In this document: piece after piece, positions 23,101-34,500 of the stretch
How positions within the stretch are numbered: position 1 is the first letter of the stretch
Layout: every line of letters begins with the position of its first letter
From: Cliona cf. orientalis
Taxonomy: Eukaryota > Porifera > Demospongiae > Clionaida > Clionaidae
DNA length: 64,000 nucleotides
Reading direction: 5' to 3'
Assembly: GCA_963930775.1 (NCBI GenBank)
Contig: OZ005697.1
Coordinates: forward strand, 186,001 to 250,000
Position numbers and translations under genes: made by a program
The notes under the pieces: model-generated
What the model was told of the DNA's origin: nothing
The model's database searches: none
Seen by the model: the letters and a program-made list of their open reading frames with translations, nothing else

Positions 23101-23430
23101 TTTCTTGGCTTTCTGCTCCGGGGACTGCGTGGGTGGGCCACTCACGATCATGAACTCTCGCCTGACGTTGGCAGCGATCGCGTTCTTTCCTATTTTGCTG
23201 AGAGCTGTTGCTAGCTTCTCCCAGCTCGCCTCGGGGTCGAACTGCAGCCACTCCGAGAGCATCATTCGCCGATGGCTTTCAATATCAGGGTGGGTGGCTA
23301 TCGAGGCTAATTTGGACTCGGGCAAGTCGAGGTGTAGCCCGAGATCGTGCCAGTTCACGATGTCCTTCACCGCGATCAACAAATCCTTTAGATCTGGCTT
23401 CTTCGGATCACTAGCAGGAGGCTCAGACAT
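20173..23430 (-). CDS. Unit 0: Death domain - Roc/COR-like GTPase - Death domain protein
   Basis: Two exons on the - strand: 23430-23100 (ATG at 23430-23428, donor AAAC/GTATAT) and 22571-20173, joined in phase 1, giving 909 residues. Order: N-terminal type-A Death domain (about 10-95; [25 protein letters not shown]); P-loop GPARSGKN (142-149); switch-like NTGGQ (274-278); GTHRD (367-371) in the position of the NKxD-type base motif; COR-like winged-helix region (about 445-610; DIVVVKPQLLYDKI, KYFIPCILAHA); a Cys motif CPCDKC...HCLRC (741-766), probably zinc-binding; and a C-terminal Death domain (about 803-890; WREIGTGLKFTEYELDNI). Family knowledge places such Roc-COR proteins with Death domains in apoptotic or innate signalling. 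The Walker A residue after GK is Asn, not Ser/Thr. The first exon is shared in sequence and phase with ankyrin unit 3. The join to exon 2 is inferred from phase and splice sites. Translation from within exon 2 is an alternative. Confidence 0.8.
22651..23032. mobile_element. MITE in the intron of the unit 0 GTPase gene
   Basis: Inverted ends of about 55 bp. The left begins CTATTCTCGTCCCCAGACCC and continues AGGAGGAAAAGGGTCTG; the right ends TCTGGGGATGAGACTAG after CAGACCCTTTTCCTCCTCG. It occupies most of the 528-bp intron between the Death-domain exon and the GTPase exon. No transposase. Confidence 0.75.
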
Positions 23431-23612
23431 GACGAAAACTGATCCTGTCGGTATTTTAGAGCAAAGATGACCAGCAATTGCAAGAGAGGTAAACAAAGCC
23501 ACAGGGTATCTCCCGAAATGGAATGAGATGCGCATGCTCGGCACACCCACGTTTCGCTAATTACAGCCCCACCCCCTTTTTAGAGACAAAGCCATCACCA
23601 ATGTAAGTCAAA
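23431..23612. promoter_or_regulatory. Divergent spacer between unit 0 and membrane pseudogene 1
   Basis: A spacer of 182 bp separates the unit 0 start codon (-) from the pseudogene start (+). The counterpart at 46505-46699 is clearly homologous (shared TGCGCATGCTCGGCACA and CACCCACGTTTCGCTAATTA). A bidirectional promoter role is inferred from position only. Confidence 0.5.
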
Positions 23613-25074
23613 ATGGCTGCACTGATCCCCAGAGATCCGCCTAAATCGAACAATAATAAGCAGGGAAAACAAAGAATAATTTTAAAAAGATCATCTTCTG
23701 ACTCTAACATAAAAGTGGATCAAAGAAATAGTGGCCCCCTGTTCGTTTGTCTGAATTATCACCAATTGAAGAAGGGGTGACTTCCACAACCTCACAAGAA
23801 CCAGAAAACAATCATTAAACACCTGGTAATGAATCCCTTGATCAGGAGAATAAATCATTGACAAAAGTAGAAACATCCCCACAGTACTACCAGAAGATGT
23901 AATTCATATATTGGCTCCATCACTATTTGAAAAGGAGTATCTTTACAAGCTTTTCAAGCGCAACTACAGGATCCTGGAGCCAATAATCGTGCTGTTTTTG
24001 GCCTTACAAGCAATTGCGTCCATTCTTATCACACTCTGTGAGAATGGAGGAGCACACGTATACAGTGTTCCAAGATGGCTTCAATCTTTCACAGTTTATC
24101 AATCGCATTATTAGTCTCATACTGCGGATGTTGGTTAGAGTTATAACGCCATTCCTCTTCTATATTATGCAGCTACGAAGAATGTCAAAAGCTGAGAAAA
24201 AGCGTGTAATATGAAGCAAAAAGGATGACTTCACCCCACCTCCACATATCGTGCCAATCAAACGCAAGCAATATGTCACTCTGTGGTCTATCATACCACA
24301 TGCAGTTATTTTCTCTGTCATCCTATTTTACTTAGGTGCCTTCTTGACAGCAGAAGATAGACTTAGGAGTAAGGGCATATGCATTAGAGAGCTGTTTCAA
24401 GTCCAAGTTCCCACGATAGGGATGCAGCTGTTTGTATTCTGTGACTGCCTAGACTGTTTCTTCATCTTGATGCTATAGTTGGTCTTATCAAAGATTGCTA
24501 CTGCATTGAAAACAGACTCTGTACCGAAGCACGGAGCAAGTACTTTGACCTTATCCGAAAACGATGGGAAGTAGTTGATACTTTATGCTACACTATATCA
24601 GTAACTACTATCCTCATCACCACTGTCTCTTTGAGTTATCCCACCATCTCAGTCGTACATAATCTTGAACCTGGGGACATAGAAATGTGGAATTTCTGGA
24701 CAATAACGCTCTAGATCTCTCTCCTCTTATTCTTTGGCTCTTCTTCCAATCTCACCGCTAAACTTATAGCCATATGCATCATAGGTAACATTGTTGTCCC
24801 ATGCTGCGCCCTTTTCTTCACTTTTGTCCTAGCTAGGGGTGCAAAGGACTACCTTCCCACCTGGAAGCTCACTCATTCTCATGTACGCTTATCTCTGTAT
24901 CACAATTCTTAATCTCCTTTATTGCTTGCTGGTCACCCACTACCGCCACAAGAAGCTTGTGTCCAATGCAAGCGTTTCTGGCTCAGCCTGACTTTATGGA
25001 TACTACTTGTTCTGTGTTTAATAGTGATAGCCATTAGTGAAGTCAGAAAACTGGCAAATTTTGTTGATTGGTAA
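23613..25074 (+). pseudogene. Membrane-protein pseudogene 1
   Basis: Homologous to the C-terminal two-thirds of the intact gene at 16961-18845 (VIHILAPSL, YKLFKRNYRILEPIIVLFL, LTAEDRL, LFQVQVPTIGMQLFVFCDCL). It has a different N-terminal stretch that begins MAALIPRDPP and is also present at 46700. Several frameshifts and stops break it: TAA near 23816, a shift near 24056, TGA near 24210, TAG near 24476 and TAG near 24713. The last segment, ending ANFVDW and TAA, is preserved. Confidence 0.85.
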
Positions 25075-25259
25075 GATTATATTCTTATTGCTTATTCGTC
25101 TATACCCAATACCATCATGTGTTCGATGAAAATATTATTCATTAAATTTTACACACAAAAAGTAAAATTTATAGTAATACCATTGTGACACAATATAAAA
25201 AAAATTTAAGGGGGAAAAATAATGCAGAGTTAGCAGTATGTGATGTACGAGTTACGTAA
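25075..25259. other. 3' spacer between unit 1 and membrane pseudogene 1
   Basis: AT-rich sequence shared with 48150-48356 (CCATGTGTTCGATGAAAA, CACACACAAAAAGT). This places the pair 'pseudogene + B-type unit' in the same arrangement twice. Confidence 0.6.
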
Positions 25260-28200
25260 TCAATAATAATTACCATGTTCAGGTGCAGGGGCTGTCCCCT
25301 CAACTGGTCTGCGACCTCGTCTTGGTGTCCTTTGGCGTCTCCTTGGGAAGAAGCTGAGCATTGATCTTCTTTGTTTTCTTGGAGCTATTATATACTCTGA
25401 TGCTGCCTGCTCTCTTCTCATTTGAGCCGCCTCTTCTTTCTTGACCAGCTCTCTCAGGAAGATCTTTTTGGCCTGCTCCCATATCCGCTCTCCAACCGAC
25501 CTCACCTCAGCCTTTTGAGCCTAAAAATGATTAACAAACAATGATGATGTTGTCACCTTGACCTAAAGGCTCCAAGTGATCGTGTAGAGGTACGCTCCTT
25601 ACCTCAGTGAGTTCAGGTTTTGTTTCTTGCTGTCGTCCATTTGTCTCTCCCTCTTTCTCTTTTTCACTCTCTCCCCTCTCTTTCTGAGTATCCTAAATTT
25701 AAAGGATTAGGACACCCTCTGAGCATGGCTCACACACTCAGCTAGCGGTGGCCTTACCTCTATCAAAAGTCTTTGTCCATCATCTGCTGCTTGAGATTTG
25801 ACCTTTGTGCTCACATCACTCTTTCTTTGCTCCTGCATGAATAAAAGTTAACATTCTATTAATATTCCTGTCTGTCACCTCCAGTTGTCCTCCAGGCTAA
25901 CCTCTGCTAGCTCAGTCTTCACTTCCTCTTCCTGCCTCGCTTCACTCACTTCCTGCTCTGGACTGATGACCTTTGAACCATCGTGTTGGGTGTACCGTAG
26001 CAGTATGTCACACACGTCTTGGTGGCCCCCCTCAGACTGAGCCATCCTCAGCGCTGTTAGACCACTCTGAAAGTGTGTATGAGTTTGTGTGGCGAATAAT
26101 AATTATATTATGCTGTATGGTCCATATACCACTCCCACACACAAATTAATAGTACATATACATCAAATCAACCACTCCTAATTAAACTCCACATCACATA
26201 ACATACATTGCTTTTAATGTCGACAGCTGCCCCATGCTCCAGTAGTAACTCCACAATTTCCAAATGTCCTTGATTCACAGCAAAATGCAGGGGGGTCCAT
26301 CCGTTCTATAAAATGGGAACATCAGTTGAGTAAGTCATGTGACCCTCAGTCCACAATAGGGAGCCCTGGAGTTGACATGTTGGCTACCTGGTCCTGTAGG
26401 TTGAGTTGCGGTGTCTTCTCTATCAACACCTTCAGGGTCTCAGTGTGCCCGCCCACACTAGCCAGGTGAACCGCTGACTGACCTTCCTGGAATGCCATCA
26501 CATCACCATGGAGACCAGCATGATACTACCATGACCACATGTTGGTATATACCTTATTTTGGTAGTCGAGAGTTGCCCTGTGGTCCAGTAGTACCTTCGC
26601 TGTCTCCGCTCGTCCGTTCTCACAAGCCACGCCCAAAAGAGTATTACCCTGCTCCTCCTGTAGTTAATTAAGGTGAAATTATTATTATTAGTTACATACA
26701 CAGGCAATCATCTCACATCAACTATGAGATTCACAGGAACTGCATACTCCAGCAGAACTGACACAACTTCACTAAATCCTTGTTCACTGGCACCATGGAG
26801 TAATTCTTTCCACACCTAATAATGATTACTTCAATATTTTTATTATCATGTCAGTTCTCCTCACTTTGTTTTCAAAGTCCATAGTTGCCCCGTTCTCCAA
26901 CAGGAACCTGGTGATATTAGCATATCCACGATCAACTGCATAAGCTAGAGCAGTCACATCATACTGCATGAAGGCATAAACATTAGACCACCAATCTCAC
27001 CTCTGTCAGGATCAACAACTCAATCACTTCAACTTTCACGTACAATTTAATAATACGATGTGTGGACATTCCACGGTTTTGCATCTTAGTGTACATCTCA
27101 CCTTATCAGCTAGATTCACTTGAGCTCTGTATTCCAGTAACACTGCCACTATCTCCTGGTGACCTTCAGCACTTGCTAACATAAGGGCTGACCACCTAGT
27201 CTATAAGAAGTGAGATAACAGCAAACTAGAGCTCTGTAGAGCACATACCCCATGCGCTCTGTAGCCTGGGTGCGAGGCTAAGTATTGCAACACTCTGCAG
27301 CAGTTTTATGACTTGACAACCCTTTCCAACATTGACCTTGAGCATGCGCAGTCACATCAGCATACTATTATGCTAAAAGAGTGGGTGTGGTCAATAAACC
27401 ACAGGCATGCTGAATAGAAAATGCACAATTTGTAGCACTAGTAAGCCTTTTTGAGCAATTCGAAACGCGTATAAACCAGTTTTTCACCGATATCTACTGA
27501 TTGGTTGTGCTTACAGCTCGCACAGATGCCTAGAATGCGAGATCTGGCAATTTTTGTGCCGACGACAATGACAACAACGACAGACAGACAGATTGCTGTA
27601 CCCCTTGCGCATGCGCGTGGGGTAATGATGATCATTCAAAGTGTATGTGCATGTTGAAGATCCCTCACCTCCTCACAGAGGTCAACATTAGCCCCATGTT
27701 CCAGTAGTACTCTAGCTATGGCAGTGGAGCCAAATTGACACGCATTCATCAGAGGGGTCCCCTCCTCCTGAGTCAAGATAATTTAATATTATTGTGTTAG
27801 TGCAATACAAAGATTACATTGACACAAAACAGTGGGTGTTCAATGCAGTCTGAGAGCCCTAAACCAGGTATGTACCAGCTAGCTTGGTAACAGACAGATC
27901 ACACACTCACATAAAACACCTACCGTAACGAGGGTTACACCAAGGGTTAATAATTAAGGCAGGGATTGATATCTTGACATAGTTCACATCTTTATGAACT
28001 CTTACATCATCCAATGTGTCAACTTGAGCTCCACATTTCAATAACACCAAAACAGTTGCTGTACTGCCATATTGACTTGCCATATGTAGAGCTGACCATC
28101 CATCCTATGAGAGACAATCACCCAATAATATGACAACACTACAACAGGGACCTCACTCATTATAAGTATTACTCACCTTCTTGTCTCGATAGTCAACATT

Positions 28201-28526
28201 AGCTTTGTGTTCCAACAGCAGCTTTGCAATGTCAGCCTGGTCAGTTATACTTGCTCCCATAAGGGGAGTGTGGCCCCAGTCATTCTGTAGTGATGTGTAA
28301 TTATGATACTTTGTGCATTAATTTCTACTGAACAATAATTTCACCAAGCCCGGCTACCTTTGTATTGCAGAAAATTTAATGTTAACTTTTTTAAAGTCAG
28401 TATGTAAATTAATCATTACTAAATTTGTGAACAATTTTTTTGTCAATGAGAGTGGGTGGCAAAATTGGTGAAAATTTTGAATTTCCAGCTGTATCCAGTT
28501 AGTACAGTATTTTCGTAGTGTACAAT

Positions 28527-28568
<42 letters not shown>

Positions 28569-31168
28569 TTTCTTCAATATAAAAATTTTATGCTCGAACT
28601 TTACCCAATTTTTGAATGCAATATTGGCACTACCTCAAACTGCACAGCACACTTAAAACATAAATTATTATGTATAAGTGTGACCAAGAATAAAATTTAA
28701 TAATAAAGAAGAGAAGAGTGTCGAATGCACTATATGCTCCGTGTACAATGTATGCGTCGAATAACGTGACTTCCCGCCTTGCGCACGTGACTAGCCCTAG
28801 GGGCTAATTACTTGATTTTTCTTAGGACTGTGGTGTTCTTTGTGAGTTTTATGTTAGATTCTTCGTAAACGCTCATTTTATATTGTTATCTGATAGTGTT
28901 TTCAGTCAAAATTATGCTCACCTTAGCTTAGACTTGAGGCCACGCCCACAAAGTGCCATTGAATCAAGCACTTTCACTGGTCAATTTTTGAATTCCTGGC
29001 ACATGACTTTCCACATACATCTTACACAGAGCATATAGCGCATTTGATAATATTCTCTTCTCTTCTTTACTATTAATTTTACTCTTGGTATGATAATCTT
29101 CAATGCTGAATATTGGAGTCAATTGTGCCAAATAATAATTATTAGAGGTGCCGAAGTTTTAGAAGAAGATTAATACAGGGCAGTTGAATCAGTACTTCAA
29201 AGTTATCAGTGGTTAATTTAGTGTCTAACTTACATCATTTGCCTCATTCACATTGGCTCCGCCCTCCAATAAATTTTTGACTTGATCAAGATTACCAGCA
29301 AAGCTAGCTCGGAACAGTGGAGTGGAGTCAGTCTGTGAGGGGGGCAGGTGGTATAAGGTCACTGGTGAGTTTATGTACACTTACCATCCACTTCTCACGA
29401 TAGAGGATGAGGCCAAAATTATCACCACCAACACGGTACAGGTCAATGCCGATTATGTTGTGCTGTTGAAAGAACTCGACTGATTTGAAATATGTTGCCC
29501 TGACCTTGTCAATGATGTGTGGTAGTATCAGCCATGTGATCCTTAAGCTTCCCTCCACAATCTTATCCATGACAGCTGTCAGTGGAGGCAGATGAAACTC
29601 CTTCATGAGTGCCCTCCAGAGCTCGTCCACAAACAGCAGTGTTAACTCTGACAGTACGTCTCTCTCTAGTTCTAGTTCTACCGTGAGCTTTTGATAATGG
29701 CTGTTGTACCTCTTTGGTGAAAACATACGGCCAGGTATCTCTTCATGATCCTCCAGCTCATTTAGCTTGACAAAGTCAATGATCCTGGTGGTAGCCTGGA
29801 AGCCAGTCAGTTGGCTCTTGTACTCTGTCACCTGCACTCTTGCTGGGTCATCTTCAGGTAGAAATTCTTTAGCCAATACTTCAAGGAGCTTGCAGTTATC
29901 ATAGCGCCAGAGCCGTGCCTCGGTTATGGCGTCAAAGACCGTGTCAAGATCATCGTCTTTTGGGATGGTGCAGTTGCTCTCACAGAATACAAGCACAAAG
30001 CGTCGCACTTTCTTCACTTGCACCTTGCGTTCTTCCATGGATGACTGTATGTCAAGCACCAAGTGAGAAAAACGATGTTTGATTTCTTTCAAAGCAGTCT
30101 CAGCCATTGCCTGACCTGTATGGAGGTAGATAGATATAAAGGTACACCACCAATGAGTAGTAGGAATATTATACTAGCGTTAATGTTAACACTGTACACA
30201 GTACTACAGTCTACCGGTACGTCAGACTAGGCAATCTACACAGTCACACAGTCGGCCATGGAATGCAGCTTGAGTGGCTGGTATGCATGGGCATAATTTT
30301 GTGTATGGTTTGTGGGAACACTAATATAGTGCATACGTTTCTTGGCTTCCTGCTCCGGGGACTGCGTGAGTGGACGTGGGCCACTCACGATCATGGACTC
30401 TTGCCTGACGTCGGCAGGGATCACGTTCTTTCCTATTGAGGAAGGGATAATGAATGTGATATTAAAGTTATCCCTACAAATCTTGTTCGTATAGTCTTTG
30501 GCACTCCATCCCTACTTTATCCTTCTATTTTATACTTGTTATTTGTTATACTTAGTGTGCAATTATTATGCTTCTCATTTATTTCTGAGGTACAATTCAC
30601 TAGTATCACAGGTCATGGTTGTGACTGGCCTAACGTCTAACCTGGAGTTTCGGACTCATATGTAACGACTGTTCCAGGCTGAGGGGGTGACTCATCAGTC
30701 ACATCAGCTCCTTCCTTCAAGATCTCTACAACGCTCTCAGCAAGGACCATTCTTCCAGCTTTGATGAAGACCTCCATCAGAGCTCTGTAGGTCGCTGCAC
30801 TGCCAAGACGAGACCTCCATTTGCTCAAAGCTTCCCTCCTGCTCGGTAATCAATAATAATTAGTATTAATGATTTGGGAGCTGATGAAATTTACATCAGT
30901 TCTTAGTATAGTCGTACCTCTGAAGCTCAGGATTCCGGGAATTTCTTCCCAAGATATCCTCTCTCTCTACTTCAGTCAGTCCTAGACTATCGCCTATCGT
31001 ACCCTCCCAGTTGATCATCTGTGCCGCGATCCTCCCGAGGTGCTGCGGTATCGTGCCGCCTTGAACATCTTTGTTTTCAAAATCGATCTCTCTGTCCACC
31101 TTCCATCGACTGCTCTCTGGTATCGATACAATTAGCTCTGCCACCTTTATTAAGCTTTGAACAGCCAT
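25260..31168 (-). CDS. Unit 1: Death domain - helical domain - 11 ankyrin repeats (intact)
   Basis: Eighteen exons, all GT-AG and in frame, 954 residues: 31168-30918, 30838-30642, 30432-30337, 30115-29385, 29332-29234, 28284-28177, 28104-28006, 27767-27669, 27200-27102, 26963-26865, 26815-26717, 26657-26559, 26486-26388, 26305-26207, 26066-25902, 25832-25758, 25692-25603, 25520-25260. Exons 1-2 give a type-B Death domain ([39 protein letters not shown]). Exon 4 (243 codons) is an unnamed domain ([40 protein letters not shown]). Exons 5-15 are ankyrin repeats, mostly 33 codons each. Exons 16-17 are charged linker. Exon 18 is a helical plus Arg-rich tail ([16 protein letters not shown]), a possible nuclear signal. 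It is likely a cytosolic or nuclear adaptor whose ankyrin face binds a ligand and whose Death domain recruits partners. No ligand can be named. Confidence 0.85.
27225..27625 (-). mobile_element. MITE copy a (CCCC-GCGC ended family)
   Basis: Inserted between ankyrin exons 8 and 9 of unit 1. Other units read straight from CAGCAAATGATCATTC here. Ends are ACTAGAGCTCTGTAGAGCAC plus ATACCCCATGCGC on one side and GCGCATGCGCGTGGGGTAA on the other. Related copies: 37490-38061, 50821-51310, 52691-53629 (inverted) and 54261-54887. Non-autonomous. Confidence 0.7.
28530..28567. repeat. 38-nt G homopolymer
   Basis: An uninterrupted G run on the + strand (C run in the transcript) in unit 1 intron 5. The flanking intron sequence aligns with unit 5 at 62940-63080, which lacks the run. 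Confidence 0.95.
28568..29233. other. Unit 1 intron 5 remainder
   Basis: AT-rich intron sequence shared with unit 2 (about 36890-37490, 38060-38218) and unit 5 (63110-63651), including TGACTTCCCGCCTTG and AGCCCTAGGGGCTA. No coding content. These parallels allow empty-site comparison for MITEs inserted in unit 2. Confidence 0.6.
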
Positions 31169-31599
31169 TGTAGTTTTACTCTACGCAGGGGGCGGGGCGG
31201 GGTGGACCACGAAATGTGGTGGGTGGGGCTACATATATAAGCAGAGTGTAATGTTTTTCAATGAGTGTCACATGTACTGGGATTCAAAGATGACAATATG
31301 TTCAAAGCTGTTTACATGCAAATTCTGTGCATGATGTATAGTAATGATTATCGATATCTTGCATTTGCTAACATAATCTGCTCCATAAGCACATCGATAT
31401 CACTGCAGTCCCTCCCCTTCTACGAACAAGTATTGAAAATTCAGTGAATCAAAAAAATAATAAAATTGTTATTATTCTTAGCAAAAGTTGGCACTAATTT
31501 CACACAAAAGCGGTAACTACCTACATTAATTTTATAGTCGTAATGTTGTGACTAGCTAATTGTGACACACTTAAACATAACACAAATGGGATTATGTAA
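31169..31599. promoter_or_regulatory. Spacer and 5' flank of unit 1
   Basis: Read on the - strand toward the unit 1 ATG: conserved spacer block (31260-31450), TATA-like TTATATATG (31232-31240), CCCCACCCACC, then CCCCGCCCCGCCCCC GC boxes ending about 20 bp from the ATG. The same arrangement precedes unit 2 (TATA-like at 40192-40200). Unit 4 has a weakened version (TTGTATATG at 58950-58958). Promoter role is inferred from conservation and position. Confidence 0.5.
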
Positions 31600-34500
31600 T
31601 CAATGAGTGTGTTCAGGTGCAGGGGCTCTCCCCACAACTGGTCTGCGACCTCGTCTGGGTCCAATCCTCGAGTACAAGCGATTGAGAAATGATCTTCCTT
31701 GTTTTGGTGGAGGCATTATAAGTTCTACTGTTCCCCGCTCTTTAGCCAGTTGAGCGGCCAACTCCTTCTTTGCTCTCTCTCTGAGTAACACTCTCTTAAT
31801 CCCCTCCCACAACTGCTCACGAACCGATTTCACCTCAGCCTGCTGGGCCTGCAACAAGACACAGCAATGAAGAATCAGCTATAAAGATTTGATGTTCACA
31901 TACAACAGTGTCACTCTTAGTCTTGGCTCTCATTGCGTGCAAGGATCTGGCCACATAAGACTATGTGTCATGGGTGGGGGGGGGGGGGGGGGGGGAGATT
32001 CGTCTATCCACCATTGCACCACTTTTAATTATTATTATTATCCATAGTGCATTATTAAATTTGTTGATTACGAGTAACCACAGGTGTGCTAGTACAGTAC
32101 ACTACAGTTACCCGGCAGTGAATGCATGCAATTTGTTTATAATAATATGCTGTATTGCAAACTTCCGTTATCTTCCCATGCACATGTAGATAAGTCACTG
32201 CACACAAGCAGTGCCTCTCACCTCAGTGAGCTGAGTGGTTGTTTCTTGCTGTTGTTTGTTTGTCTCTCCTTTCTCTTTCCCACTCTCTCTCCTCTCTTTC
32301 TGAGTATCCTAGAGGATTAGGACACCTCTGAGCACAGTCCACACACTCACAGCTAGCAGTTGCCTTACCTCTGCCAGAAGTCTTTGGCCATCGTCTGCCA
32401 CTTGAGACTCGACCTTTGCACTCACGTCACTCTTTCTTTGTTCCTGCATGAATAAGAGTTAACATTCTATTCCTATCTGTCACCTCCAGTTGTCCTCCAG
32501 GCCAACCTCGGCTAGCTCAGTCTTCACTTCCTCTTCCTGCCTGGCCTCACTCACTTCCTGCTCTGGACTGATGACCTTTGAACCATCGTGTTGGGTGTAC
32601 CGTAGCAGTATGTCACACACGTCTTGGTGGCCCCCCTCAGACTGAGCCATCTTCAGCGCTGTTAGACCAGTCTGAAAGTGTGTATGAGTTTGTGTGGCGA
32701 ATAATAATTATATTAATATTATGCTGTATGGTCCATATACCACTCCCACACACAAATTAATAGTACATGTACATTACAGTAGTTAATCGAATACAATGCA
32801 TGATCCAATTTAACGCAATAAATTAGCATTTTACGAATTCTCATGACGTGGAGCGATTGACGACCTTTACCAGAAAAACGCGCGTTTTTTAAAGATTGAA
32901 ATTATTTTTTTTCCATGTGTAGTATTAGATTAAGTACAGTAAATCAACCACTCCTAATTAAACTCCGCATCGCATAACATACGTTGCTTTTAATGTCGAC
33001 AGCTGCCCCATGCTCCAGAAGTAACTTGATAGTTTCCAAGTGACTTTGATTCACAGCGAAATGGAGCGGGGTCCATCCGTTCTATAAAAATGGAATATCA
33101 GTTGAGTAAGTCATGTGACCCTCGGTCCACAATAGGGAGCCCTGGAGTTGATATGTTAGCTACCTGGTCTTGCAGGTTGAGTTGCGGTGTCTTCTCTATC
33201 AACACCTTCAGGGTCTCAGTGTGCCCGCCCACACTAGCCAGGTGAACCGCTGACTGACCTTTCTGGAATGCCACCACATGTCACCATGGAGACCAGCATG
33301 ATACTACCATGACCACATGTTGGTATATACCTTATTTTGGTAGTCGAGAGTTGCCCTGTGGTCCAGTAATACCTTCGCTGTCTCCGCTCGTCCGTTCTCA
33401 CAAGCCACGCCCAAAAGAGTATTACCCTGCTCCTCCTGTAGTTAATTAAGGTGAAATTAGTTACATACACAGGCAATCATCTCACATCGACTATGAGATT
33501 CACAGGAGCTGCATACTCCAGCAGAACTAACACAACTTCACTAAAGCCTTCTTCACTGGCATCGTGAAGTGATTCTTTCCAAAACTAAACATTATTAAAA
33601 ATTTTAAGAACATAAGATTAACATTATTATTATCAGTTCTTCACACTTTGTCTTCAAAGTCCATAGTTGCCCCATTTTCCAACAGGAACCTGGTAACGTT
33701 AGCAAATCCCCACTGGACTGCCCAAGTTAGAGCAGTCCAATCATCCTGCATGAAGGCATAAACATTAGACCACCAATCTCACCTCTGTCAGGATCAACAA
33801 CTCAATCACTTCAACCTTCACTTATATTTATGATGTGTGGACATATCTCAGTTTTGCATCTTAGTGTACCTCTTACCTTACTAACTAGGTTCACTTGAGC
33901 TCTGTATTCCAGTAACACTGCCACTGTATCCTGGCGACCTCCAACACTTGCATACATAAGAGCTGACTGCCCACTCTATAAGGAGTGAGAGCACAGCAAA
34001 TGATCATTCAAAGTGTGTGTGCATGTTGAAGATCCCTCACATCATTACAGTGGTCAACACTAGCCCCATGTTCCAGTAGTACTCTGGCTGTGGCAGTGTA
34101 GCCAAGCATACATGCAGACATCAGAGGAGTCTCCTCAGCCTGAGTAAAGGTAATAATTAATACCGTAAATCGCGAATATTTCGATGTTAAAATATTTTCG
34201 GACAGCATGGTTTGTGCGAAATTAAACGCACGAATTACATGCGCAATACTAACGATAATGCGGTACAGGGTCGTTTGTCCAAAAATTATTTAACGCGAAA
34301 AATCATCGCATGAAATATTTTAGACATGAAATATTCGCAATTTACGGTATGTTGGCAATTCTTGTACCTGTTCTATCAAGGTTTTAATTCTCTAACCAAT
34401 CAGAAACACTTTGCAGTTATTACAAGCCATCTTAACCAAACAATGCTTTGTGATCTATGATCTATTAGTATTGTGTACTGGTAAGATGATATCTAGAATT

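Noticed and set aside
28518-28700. Open frame starting with a poly-Gly run
   Set aside because: Translation of the 38-nt G homopolymer in an intron; no support.
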